From an uncultured Alphaproteobacteria bacterium (GTDB lineage Bacteria > Pseudomonadota > Alphaproteobacteria > MPNO01 > UBA2964), in NCBI GenBank assembly GCA_943787225.1, contig CALSLP010000001.1:1090964-1154963 (forward strand): DNA of 64,000 bases. The letters run 5' to 3'. Every line of letters begins with the position of its first letter. Position 1 is the stretch's first letter. Positions 28,589 through 36,835 of this stretch are shown one piece after another. Under the pieces are notes generated by a model. It did no database searches and was not told the DNA's origin. It saw only the letters and a program-made list of their open reading frames with translations. The translations under genes and the position numbers were made by a program.

Positions 28589-29736
28589 CGTATTTTTCCT
28601 TTTTTTGGTTCAATGAGAATGGAATCGAGTGTTTCGGAGGCTTGTTCGAATGAATGGTCCCTTTTGACGACCTGTTTTGCTGCCTTTCCCATCGCTGAAC
28701 GCCGAGCTGACTCTGAAAGCAATAGCGCAACGGCATCTGCGAAGTCTTTTATATTGCCCGCTTTGGTTAGAATACCAGTTTTTCCGTCGCGCACAATTTG
28801 TCCAACGCCGCCGGAATTCCCCGCGATAACCGGAAGGCCGGCTGCTTGTGCTTCCAATATCGCCATGCCATAGGCTTCATTGATGGCCGGCCAGACAAAT
28901 AAATCCGCAGCGCAGAGTGTAGAGGCCACGTCATAGTTTTGTAAGGCGCCTAAAAACCGCACGCGATGATTTCCCAATGATCCGAATTGTTGCTCCAGAG
29001 TCCGGCGTGTCGGGCCGTCACCAATAACCAGTAATTGCCATGGCAGACTAGAAATTTGGGCCAGCGCCTCTGCCAGGGCGCAGTATGACGCGTATTTGTC
29101 GCCGTCGCGCATCATGGCGACCGTGATTAGTGTCGGAATCTTGGGGTCTCGCCCGTTTGTCTCGAGCAGCTTCTGATGGTCCCTAGAAGGGCTTTTGCCT
29201 GGAATCGGGTGTTTGGCGGGCAAAAATGGCATTAATGGCGTGATTGCGGCTGATTTTTTCAGTACCGGCGTAATACAGGGGGTGTCAGCAGGGTTGAGCG
29301 AAATGATGTGATCAGCGCGTCGGATTGCTTGCTCTGCAGACCCGTGGCCGTTTGCCCATTTTCCGACCGCTCGTTTGGGAGCATGGGATGCCTCTGCAAT
29401 AACGTAGGGAATACCAAGAAATTGGCTTATTATCGGCCCTAAAAGGTCGGGGGCCTTGTAATAAACGTGATAAGTGAGCCAAATATCGGGCTTAAAGGCA
29501 ATTTTATCGGTTGAGTACTGATCAATAAGTCGTTTCACAACGTTTTCAGCGCGTTTTTCGAGCGTATTCTGTAGTTCATTATCGCCTTTCCCGTTCCAAC
29601 TGCGAAATTGGCTGACGAGAGATACGTTATGACCCGCGTGTTTTAGCGCTGACATAATTAAACGCGCCATTAACCGGTCACCGGAGGGTCTTGGTGATGT
29701 TGGTGGCTTCATTGGTGCGTAAAAAGCGACCCTCAT
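28585..29736 (-). CDS. Glycosyltransferase family 4 protein
   Basis: This 383-residue retaining GT-B glycosyltransferase has an N-terminal acceptor domain beginning MRVAFYAPMKPPTSPRPSGDRLMARLI and a C-terminal GT1-type donor domain with LLVIGDGPTRRTLEQ, VRFLGAL, the E-x7-E-like motif in INEAYGMAILEAQAAGLPVIAG and GIVGQIVRDGKTG-like sequence. It is complete. It sits between the truncated second glycosyltransferase (5 bp upstream) and the histidine phosphatase (overlapping), so it probably acts in cell-surface or glycolipid glycan synthesis; the sugar and acceptor cannot be predicted. Confidence 0.88.
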   Translation of the reverse strand: MRVAFYAPMKPPTSPRPSGDRLMARLIMSALKHAGHNVSLVSQFRSWNGKGDNELQNTLEKRAENVVKRLIDQYSTDKIAFKPDIWLTYHVYYKAPDLLGPIISQFLGIPYVIAEASHAPKRAVGKWANGHGSAEQAIRRADHIISLNPADTPCITPVLKKSAAITPLMPFLPAKHPIPGKSPSRDHQKLLETNGRDPKIPTLITVAMMRDGDKYASYCALAEALAQISSLPWQLLVIGDGPTRRTLEQQFGSLGNHRVRFLGALQNYDVASTLCAADLFVWPAINEAYGMAILEAQAAGLPVIAGNSGGVGQIVRDGKTGILTKAGNIKDFADAVALLLSESARRSAMGKAAKQVVKRDHSFEQASETLDSILIEPKKGKIR

Positions 29737-29741
29737 TGGCC

Positions 29742-30836
29742 CTAAATGGCTACCTTTTTTGGTTTAGGGGCGCTGCTCGCCCCAATTTGAGGAGTTTTAA
29801 CGAATTTATTGGTTAAAGCGTCGATGCCGATGAGGTGAGAGAACCGATCTTCGATAATTTTTCGTCCCGACTCGCCCATTTTCACTCGTTTGGCGGGGTT
29901 TTGAATTAAGTCTACGATCTTATCGGCGAGTAACTGTGGGCTTTCGGGCGTGACAAGATAACCGTTTAACCCATCTTTGATGAGTTCTGGCACCGCGGCT
30001 TCATTTGACGCGATACAGGCGAGTTTTTGGCTTTGGGCTTCCATGAGGACATTTGGTAGCCCATCCCGGTCACCGTTTGCCGCCACACGATTGGCTAAAA
30101 CAAAGAGGTCTGCACTCTGATAGGCGTCTATGACCTCTTGCTGAGGAAGACTGCCGCGCCAGTTGATCTGATCGTTCAAACCCGCGTTCGTCGCCTGCCT
30201 TTTGAGGGCCTTTACAAGTTCGCCGCCCCCAATATGGGTCCAGCGCCATTGTATAGTCTTCGGTATCCTTGCCAGCGCCGCAATGACGATGTCATGGCCT
30301 TTTTTCTCAACCGCTCTGCCAACCGTTATGATTTGTACCGGGTCGTCGAGTTGAGAACCGTCACGCAGTGGTTTGGGTTGGGAGGCCACCGCAAACCTGT
30401 CGAGATCGAGGCCGTGATAGATAAGCGACACCCTGTCGGGTGTTGGCGCTAAGCCACGAAGATTTTGGACCGCGATTTGAGAGCAGCTGGTTGCCCAGGC
30501 GCAATCAGAAAGTTTTTCACGCTTTTCCCAATCGGGAGTCGTCCAAATATCAACTGCGTGGGCAGAGACTGACCAGGGAATTCCACGTAGCATGGCGGCG
30601 TAGCGGGTTACCGACGCCGGCGTATGCAAAAAATGGGCGTGGAGATGCATTATGTCGGCAGGAAGCTCAGCCGCGAGCACTACTGCCTGTCCAAACCGTC
30701 GAATGCGATTGGGCAACAAGTCCCTCTTTAAGTCATTGAACCACAACGATAATACCTGTTGGTATGACTGTAGTGCCCGGACATACTTCCAGGCCCTGAA
30801 TAGCCTTACCGGCTCTCGATACAAGTACTCAGGCAA
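29742..30836 (-). CDS. Glycosyltransferase family 4 protein, N-terminally truncated
   Basis: The open frame (364 residues from a TTG at 30836) has a full donor-binding half, with IITVGRAVEKKGHDI, WTHIGGGELVKALK, and DGLPNVLMEAQSQKLACIASN plus the E-x7-E-like pair, and the middle HLHAHFLHTPASVTRYAAM and WSVSAHAVDIW typical of WcaL-like enzymes. The N-terminal roughly 110 residues usual in that group, including the first Rossmann strand and an S-x-TF motif, are missing. The frame is closed by a TAG a few codons upstream of the TTG. The lost part would have lain where the ABC gene now begins, 13 bp away. Confidence 0.75.
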   Translation of the reverse strand: MPEYLYREPVRLFRAWKYVRALQSYQQVLSLWFNDLKRDLLPNRIRRFGQAVVLAAELPADIMHLHAHFLHTPASVTRYAAMLRGIPWSVSAHAVDIWTTPDWEKREKLSDCAWATSCSQIAVQNLRGLAPTPDRVSLIYHGLDLDRFAVASQPKPLRDGSQLDDPVQIITVGRAVEKKGHDIVIAALARIPKTIQWRWTHIGGGELVKALKRQATNAGLNDQINWRGSLPQQEVIDAYQSADLFVLANRVAANGDRDGLPNVLMEAQSQKLACIASNEAAVPELIKDGLNGYLVTPESPQLLADKIVDLIQNPAKRVKMGESGRKIIEDRFSHLIGIDALTNKFVKTPQIGASSAPKPKKVAI

Positions 30837-30849
30837 ATAGGTTGTCGAA

Positions 30850-33318
30850 ATGGATTCAATTACCTATCTCTTTGCGGCCTGCGGGGTCTTTCTGTTTCTT
30901 GTTCTGGTCAATCAGGGCTTTAAATATGTCATCAATATATATCGTGGCCTGACCGGTGAGCGGATGCTGCGCCGCTTGCGCTACGATCTCTATGGGCGGG
31001 TCCTGCGTTTTCCCCAGCCAACCTTTCGCAAGGTGTCACAGGGCGAAGTCATTCAGATGATCAACGCTGAAGTTGAACCTCTCGGAGGATTCTTTGGCGA
31101 AGCATATTCTCTACCGATTTTTCAGGGCGGATATCTGCTTGTTATTTTGACATTCGTGCTTTGGCAAAACGTTTGGCTGGCTCTGGCCGCCATCATGTTT
31201 TATCCGCTTCAATTCTACTTTATCCCCAAGCTCCAACGTCGCGTGAACCTGTTGAATAAAAAACGGGTGCGATTGGTCCGTGGGTTATCTGAACGGATTG
31301 GTGAAACCGTCTCAGGCGTTCAGGAAATTCATTCAAACAATACCGCCCGTTTGGAACTCGCCGTGTTTTCAAATCGGTTAAACGACATCTTTATAACCCG
31401 ATACAAAGCGTATCTCTGGAAGTTTGTGATCAAGTTCATAAACAATACCGTCAATCATCTCGGGCCTTTCTTCTTCTACTCCTTCGGCGGGTATCTCGTT
31501 ATTCAAGGTGAGCTCGGAATTGGCACGTTGGTCGCCGTTCTTGCCGCCAATAAAGATTTGGCAGCGCCCTGGAAAGAACTACTTAATTTCTATCAACGCC
31601 GCGCGGACGCCGCGATCAAATATGATCAGGTTATCGAGTAATTCGAACCAATGGGGATGATGGTCGCCGATCAGCAAATTGGTGAACCCGACACTATTAT
31701 GCCCGTTGTCGGAAATTTCTCAGCCTCCGGTATTCGCCTGGAAGATGAAACCGGACAGGCGTTAATTGAATCGGCATCCTTTGAAACGACTGAAGGCAAA
31801 CATGTCGCGATCGTCGGTGCTGGCGGCAGCGGCAAAGATCAACTCGGTTTATTGTTGTCGCGGCTTATCGTTTCAACCGGTGGCACTCTGACCATCGATG
31901 GCGCGCCGCTCGACAAGCTGCCCGAAGCAATTACGGGGCGGCGGCTCGGCTATGTAGGCCCCACCGCTTATATATTTTCAACAACTGTAAAAGACAATTT
32001 AACCTATGGCTTGAAGCATCGCCCTTTGGCCCCGCCCGAATATTCTGCTGATGAAAAATCCGCTCGCAATAAGCACGAAGCAGAATCAAAATTGTCGGGA
32101 AACTCGACGGATGACGCCGCAGCAGACTGGATAGATTACGCGGCTGCGGGGTTGGACAATGCTGATGCCCTGACGCAGCGCGCTCTTGATGTCCTCGAAA
32201 TGGTTGGTCTGAAAGAAGACATATATGCTCTAGGGCTGCGCGGTGCGATTGTTCCGGAAGACAAGCCACAATTAGCCGCCCGAATTCTGGAAGCGCGCGC
32301 CGCCTTCCGGAAAAAACTTGCTGATCCCGAGCTGAGCCCCTTGGTCGAAGTATTCGATAAAGAAAAATACAATGACAATGCGACCGTTGGCGAAAACCTT
32401 CTGTTCGGTCGGCCAGTCGGAGACGCTTTTGATTTCGAGAAATTGGCTGAGCATCCCTATGTCCTGGAAGTCCTCGAAATCGCCGGTCTGACCAATGTCA
32501 TGTTGGATGCCGGACGACAGGTTGCCTCGACAATGGTCGAGCTGTTTGCCGATCTGCCGCCAGGCCATGAATTCTTCGAAAGATATGCTTTCATTAGCCA
32601 TGAAGACCTGCCGGTCTATCAAGCCCTTCTTGCTCGCCTTGGACGAGAAGGCGTCGACGCTTTGCGCGATGATGAAAGGACGATGCTCTTGTCGTTGCCC
32701 TTCCGCCTGTCACCGGCGCGTCATCGGCTTGATGTCGTTGATGCCTCCTTTAAGGCCCAAATTCTTGCAGCGCGCAAAATATTCGCTGACAACCTGCCTG
32801 AAAATCTGCGAGACGCCGTCGAACAATTTGAGCAGGATAGCTACACCGCGTCTGCTTCATTGCAGGATAATATTCTGTTTGGAAAACTGGCCTATGGTCA
32901 CGCCCGCGGTACTGAGCAGGTCGGCGCGGCGATCGCCGATGTTGTTACAATGCTGGAGCTTCGTGATGATATCATTGCGGTAGGCCTCGATTTTCAGGTT
33001 GGTGTGGGCGGTGGACGACTGTCGTCAGTGCAACGCCAAAAGCTTGGTTTGGCCCGCGCCGTTATCAAGCTGCCGGATGTGCTGATTCTTAACGAGGCGA
33101 CGGCGGTAATTGACGGTGCAAGCCAAGGACGGATTTTGGATAATTTGCTTGGCGAATTTGAAGGCAGAAGCGTTATCTGGGTCCTTCATCGGGCCGCTCT
33201 GGCGGAACGGTTTGATAAGATCCTGGTGATGCTGGCCGGTCGGGTGGTTGAGCAAGGTGATTACGCCGAACTGGGAAATGAGGGCAGCGCTCTCATGGAT
33301 TTGATTCGTGCCGAGTAG
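30850..33318 (+). CDS. Atypical ABC transporter (TMD-NBD), N-terminally truncated and split by an in-frame TAA
   Basis: The first part (30850-31641, 263 residues) is an ABC-exporter transmembrane domain with TGERMLRRLRYDLYGRVLRFP and LPKLQRR-type coupling sequence. A TAA at 31639-31641 stands where the frame otherwise continues unbroken (VIE, stop, FEPMGMMVADQQ); CAA would read through. The second part (31651-33318, 555 residues) is the ATPase: Walker A GAGGSGKDQ at 56-64, Walker B LILNEATAVID at 478-488, signature LSSVQ at 457-461 and switch His 513. Between Walker A and the signature lie about 350 extra residues containing three Q-loop-like repeats at 106-121, 238-254 and 396-412. The first 60-80 residues of homologues, as I know them, are absent. 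The next gene encodes a cNMP-binding protein. Confidence 0.75.
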
Positions 33319-33336
33319 GCACAAAAGGAGGTTGCT

Positions 33337-33783
33337 GTGGGTTTGAACGAAGAAGTCGAACTGCTTCGAAACATTCCGATGTTCTCAAAGATTGATCCGT
33401 CGAAGCTCAAGCTGCTCGCTTTTGCCAGTGAGCGGGTCATTTTTGGTCAGGGTCAGGAGCTTTTTCACCAGGGGGATTCCGGAGATACGGCCTACATCAT
33501 TATCGATGGCAATGCTGAGGTTTTGATCGACAGTCCTGGTGGAGAATTGGCTGTTGCTAAAATCGGGAAGAACGAACTGGTCGGGGAGATTGCGATCCTC
33601 TGCGATGTTCCAAGAACGGCAACCTTGCGGGCCGACGATCAGGTTACAACGCTCGCTATTTCCAAGGATCTGTTTTTTCAGATGGTGCGGGAATATCCCG
33701 ATATGGGGATTGAGATTATGCGGGAACTTGCACAACGTCTTGAGCAAACCAATGCTCAGCTCCGTGACGCCCGCAGCGCTTAA
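33337..33783 (+). CDS. Cyclic nucleotide-binding domain protein (Crp-like, no DNA-binding domain)
   Basis: This 148-residue single-domain protein has the cNMP-binding fold: LFHQGDSGDTAYIIIDGNAEVLI near residue 47 and the phosphate-binding cassette VGEIAILCDVPRTATLRA near 82. The cassette has Glu and Arg in the positions that contact the cyclic phosphate and ribose. The protein ends in a short helix (ELAQRLEQTNAQLRDA) and lacks the Crp helix-turn-helix, so it should work as an allosteric partner rather than a transcription factor. GTG start with AAGGAGG eight bases upstream. It follows the ABC gene by 18 bp and is presumably its regulator. A terminator follows. Confidence 0.88.
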   Translation: MGLNEEVELLRNIPMFSKIDPSKLKLLAFASERVIFGQGQELFHQGDSGDTAYIIIDGNAEVLIDSPGGELAVAKIGKNELVGEIAILCDVPRTATLRADDQVTTLAISKDLFFQMVREYPDMGIEIMRELAQRLEQTNAQLRDARSA

Positions 33784-33802
33784 TTGTGACGCTGAAGCAT
33801 AG

Positions 33803-33839
33803 CGGCGCCCCGGAAGCAACTAAACCGGGACGCCGTTTT
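33803..33839 (+). terminator. Intrinsic terminator after the ABC/cNMP operon
   Basis: An inverted repeat CGGCGCCCCGG / CCGGGACGCCG (one C-A mismatch, 11-base loop) is followed by TTTT. It lies 20 bp beyond the cNMP-binding gene and separates it from the convergent hsp20 gene. Confidence 0.7.
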
Positions 33840-33856
33840 GCTGATTGAGTAAGAGA

Positions 33857-34312
33857 CTATGCCGCTTTGCCAAACAATTTTTTGGTGTCGCTGGTTTTAA
33901 TCTCAATGGACCGGGGCTTTAGTTCTTCCGGGATTTCACGCTCCAGATTTATGTGAAGCAGCCCGTTGGTGAGGTCAGCCCCGACCACCTTGATGTGATC
34001 AGCGAGCTGGAACTTGCGCTCGAACGCTCTGCCGGCAATCCCTCGATATAGGTATGTAGCCTCGTCTTCCACTTCCTGCGCTTTGCTGCGGACGACGAGG
34101 GTGTCTTCTTTCGCTGTGATCTCCAGATCGTCTTCGCTAAACCCGGCAACAGCAATCGAAATCCGATAATGATTATCATCGGCTTTTTCAATGTTGTAGG
34201 GCGGATAGCCGTCACTGCGATCTGCTGCTTGCATCGCAGTATCCAGGAGTCGCGGAATACCGTCGAAACCAATTGAAGAACGGAAAAGTGGGGAAAAATC
34301 AAAAGTAGTCAT
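33857..34312 (-). CDS. Small heat shock protein, Hsp20 family
   Basis: This 151-residue ATP-independent chaperone of the IbpA-like bacterial class holds unfolding proteins. The alpha-crystallin domain spans about residues 35-130, with YRISIAVAGFSEDDLEI and the terminal ADLTNGLLHINLEREIPEELKP, followed by a C-terminal tail. An aromatic N-terminus (MTTFDFSPLFRSS) matches the IbpA type. Its promoter and leader indicate heat induction at two levels (see adjacent entries). GGAGGG lies 8 bp before the ATG, inside the putative thermosensor hairpin. Confidence 0.93.
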   Translation of the reverse strand: MTTFDFSPLFRSSIGFDGIPRLLDTAMQAADRSDGYPPYNIEKADDNHYRISIAVAGFSEDDLEITAKEDTLVVRSKAQEVEDEATYLYRGIAGRAFERKFQLADHIKVVGADLTNGLLHINLEREIPEELKPRSIEIKTSDTKKLFGKAA

Positions 34313-34404
34313 ATCGATACCCTCCTTTGAGCAATATCAGTTAGGGGGTCTGCCAAACGGCCAGACCCGACTTCAAAATCCGAAGACCCGGTAGCCGGCG
34401 CCTT
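34313..34404 (-). promoter_or_regulatory. Candidate ROSE-like RNA thermometer in the hsp20 leader
   Basis: The roughly 90-nt leader has a stable upstream hairpin (GGGTCT, bulged G, GCC-GTTT-GGC, AGACCC; 34345-34370) and a terminal weak hairpin that sequesters the ribosome site. In the latter, TTGCT (34330-34334 in complement) faces AGGA of the Shine-Dalgarno sequence across a CAA loop, with a G opposite G, extended by GATAT against the GTATC just upstream of the start codon. The U(U/C)GCU motif against AGGA is the hallmark of ROSE elements. Folding was assessed by eye only. Confidence 0.65.
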
Positions 34405-34410
34405 CAAAGC

Positions 34411-34440
34411 AGATATGGGATTTGATTTTTAAGATTCAAG
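34411..34440 (-). promoter_or_regulatory. RpoH (sigma-32) type promoter of hsp20
   Basis: Reading on the minus strand, CTTGAA (34440-34435) is followed after 15 bases by CCCATATCT (34419-34411). This closely matches the heat-shock consensus CTTGAA ... CCCCATNT. Transcription would start near 34404, giving the leader described above. Confidence 0.75.
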
Positions 34441-34482
34441 AAATTTTCTTGCATCCGAAGAGGTTCACAAAAAGTGACTTAT

Positions 34483-35268
34483 CTAAATATCCAGATCGAT
34501 GGTCACTGGAGCATGGTCGGAGGGCTTTTCCCAACCACGCGCTTCACGAAACACGGCCGCGTCCTTTAGGTGGCCCTTGAGCGCGGGTGTTATCCAGATG
34601 TGGTCGAGGCGCCGTCCACGGTCGCTGCCAGGCCAGGTTCGGTTGCGATAGCTCCACCAGCTATACAACAGCTCCTCAGGGGGAATGATCTGCCGGACTG
34701 CATCAATCCAATTATGCACCGTCATTATTTTGTTGAGTCCATCCACTTCAGCGGGCGTGTGGCTGACAATTTTCAGAAGCTGTTTATGGGACCAGACGTC
34801 ATTCTCCAGCGGTGCGATGTTTAAATCGCCAACGAGGATACGCTTGGCCGGGCGCTTGCTGCCAAACCAGTCCGCCATTTCCTCTATAAAGGCTAGCTTG
34901 TGAGCGAATTTATCGTTTTCGACGGGGTCGGGAATATCACCACCGGCTGGGACATAAAAATTATGAAGCTCGGTGCCGTCGGGTAGTTTTGCTGCAAGAT
35001 GCCGGCAGTCATCTTTTCCGCACCATAGTCGCTTCTTCATCTCGACAAGCGGCACGCGCGACAAGATGGCAACGCCGTTATAGCCCTTCATGCCGCGAAA
35101 CAGCACGTGCTCAAATCCGAGCTGCCGCACATCATCTGCGGGGAACAACCCGTCCTCGACTTTAATCTCCTGCAGGCACACAACATCAGGCTCTAATTCT
35201 TTGACGATCTTGCCAAGCATTGGCATCCGCAAGCGCAGTGAGTTGATGTTCCAGGTGGCGATCCGCAT
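34483..35268 (-). CDS. xth: Exodeoxyribonuclease III
   Basis: This 261-residue AP endonuclease / 3'-5' exonuclease acts in base excision repair. Family motifs are in order: MRIATWNINSLRLR with the first Asn, VVCLQEIKV with the metal-binding Glu, NFYVPAGGD, ILVGDLNIAP with Asp and Asn, and the terminal catalytic SDHAPVTIDL. Its start is preceded by a weak AGGAATTT. It is 14 bp downstream of the glutamine amidotransferase gene on the same strand and may share its transcript with lolA and ftsK. Confidence 0.93.
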   Translation of the reverse strand: MRIATWNINSLRLRMPMLGKIVKELEPDVVCLQEIKVEDGLFPADDVRQLGFEHVLFRGMKGYNGVAILSRVPLVEMKKRLWCGKDDCRHLAAKLPDGTELHNFYVPAGGDIPDPVENDKFAHKLAFIEEMADWFGSKRPAKRILVGDLNIAPLENDVWSHKQLLKIVSHTPAEVDGLNKIMTVHNWIDAVRQIIPPEELLYSWWSYRNRTWPGSDRGRRLDHIWITPALKGHLKDAAVFREARGWEKPSDHAPVTIDLDI

Positions 35269-35282
35269 GTATAAATTCCTGT

Positions 35283-36059
35283 CTATAGTGATTTGTTGGC
35301 AGCATGGTCATGGGCGGCGTCGCCAAAGGCACGAAAAAGGCGGTTGGCCAAATCATGCTCCTGCGGTTGCCATTCGGCGTGCCATTGAACGCCGACTGTA
35401 AAACGTTTTGCGTCGGGCATGTGAATGGCTTCGATGACACCATCAGGCGACAGGGCTTCCACGACAAAGCCATCGGCAATCATGTCAACGCTTTGAGCGT
35501 GTAATGAGTTGACCGTTGTTTCCGTTCCCCCGAGAAGTGCGTGGAGAAAACCATTTGGTGTCAGGGAAATTTTGTGACGGAGTTCATACCGTTCGGCCAT
35601 GACGTCTGTATCCTGGCGCATTCGGTGGTCATTTTTCCCGGGGAGAACATGGACGCGATAGTGAAGCGTGCCTCCCATCGCGACATTGATTTCTTGAATG
35701 CCACGGCAAATTCCAAAGACCGGAATCCCGCGTTCAATACAGCCGCGGACTAGTGGCAAGACAGTTTTGTCCCGATCAGGGTCAATAAATTCTTCTTCGG
35801 GAAAAGGCGGTCCGCCATAATGATGGGGTTCGACGTTGGCGCGGCCCCCCGTTAATAGCAGCCCATCAATCGTATCGAGAATTGATCCGAAGGGCGTCGC
35901 GTCACCGAAAGCCGGAATAAGAATGGGCGCTGTGCCGGAAATTTCCATCGACGCGCGCGCGTATTTTTCCGCTGTTGAGAACAGCGCAGACATCGTTTCA
36001 GTGGCGGGCGTGTAGTTAACCGGCACGCCTATAATGGGTTGTTTCGATTTGGCAGACAT
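35283..36059 (-). CDS. Gamma-glutamyl-gamma-aminobutyrate hydrolase family protein
   Basis: This is a class I glutamine amidotransferase-like hydrolase of the PuuD type, which removes gamma-glutamyl groups from gamma-glutamyl-GABA in putrescine breakdown. The nucleophile is in PVFGICRGIQEINVAMGG, and the His/Glu of the triad is in VGVQWHAEWQ. The N-terminal PIIGVPVNY and GLLLTGGRANVEP are family features. The ATG at 36059 immediately follows GAGGAG and gives 258 residues. A longer frame to 36134 would overlap lolA and is unlikely. The substrate is inferred from family only. Confidence 0.87.
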   Translation of the reverse strand: MSAKSKQPIIGVPVNYTPATETMSALFSTAEKYARASMEISGTAPILIPAFGDATPFGSILDTIDGLLLTGGRANVEPHHYGGPPFPEEEFIDPDRDKTVLPLVRGCIERGIPVFGICRGIQEINVAMGGTLHYRVHVLPGKNDHRMRQDTDVMAERYELRHKISLTPNGFLHALLGGTETTVNSLHAQSVDMIADGFVVEALSPDGVIEAIHMPDAKRFTVGVQWHAEWQPQEHDLANRLFRAFGDAAHDHAANKSL

Positions 36060-36103
36060 CTCCTCTTGGCTATCACGAGAGGGCTCAGATCGCAACTCGG
36101 GGG

Positions 36104-36778
36104 CTATTCCTGGACGTCTGCCGGGAATGCCCAATCAGGGGGCGTGAACACAAAAATTTCTTTAGCGATGGGTTGATTAAGGATTGGTGACAAAAGCGTA
36201 ACGGTCGTCTTTACCCCTTGGGGGTCCGTGACGGTCCAGCCACGAAAGGCGTCTGCGGTCTCGTTCAAGATAAGAGTTAATGATCCACTATCTTCTTCGC
36301 CACGCCGCGCGACAGTTATGCGTAGGGCACGGTTTCTTTTCTCAACTTTCTGAATGGTCAGACCATCTGTGAAGCTAAATTTCTCTCGTACCAGAAATGA
36401 GGCCGGTGTTGCCGCGAGGGGGATTTGGCTGACGTCCTTAAGGTCTTCATCGACATAAAACAGCCAGGTTCCATCAGCATAAACCTGCAAGCTTGTTGGT
36501 TTGTCGTAATCAATCCGCAAATTGCCGGGGCGCTCAATATAAAGATTGCCTCTTGCATAGCCGCCGCTGGAAGCAGCCTGTACGAAAGGCGCATTTAAGG
36601 TTCGGATCGAATTCAAAAACCTTTCCGCTGCGATGACAGATTTGTCCTGCGAGAAAACTTTTCCAGCAGGTTTCTGGGCATAGGACGACGACGTCATGCC
36701 GATGGTCACGTAAAGACAAACCATTGCCGTGGCTGTCAGCTTCAGAAGAATACTATTTTTCACCGTCGGACTCATCAC
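36104..36778 (-). CDS. lolA: Outer membrane lipoprotein carrier protein LolA
   Basis: LolA is a periplasmic chaperone that carries lipoproteins from LolCDE to the outer membrane. The 224-residue precursor has a signal peptide (charged KNSILLKLTATAMVCLYV, cleavage near SSYAQ) and the LolA fold with YARGNLYIERPGNLRIDYD near residue 72, DGTWLFYVDEDLKDVSQIPL and the FVFTPPDWAF C-terminus. It lies 57 bp downstream of ftsK, an arrangement conserved in many proteobacteria. Confidence 0.93.
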   Translation of the reverse strand: MMSPTVKNSILLKLTATAMVCLYVTIGMTSSSYAQKPAGKVFSQDKSVIAAERFLNSIRTLNAPFVQAASSGGYARGNLYIERPGNLRIDYDKPTSLQVYADGTWLFYVDEDLKDVSQIPLAATPASFLVREKFSFTDGLTIQKVEKRNRALRITVARRGEEDSGSLTLILNETADAFRGWTVTDPQGVKTTVTLLSPILNQPIAKEIFVFTPPDWAFPADVQE

Positions 36779-36835
36779 TCAAATCTATACGCATCAATAT
36801 GGCACAGATAGGGCGGGGTGCCGATCGTTCCATCC

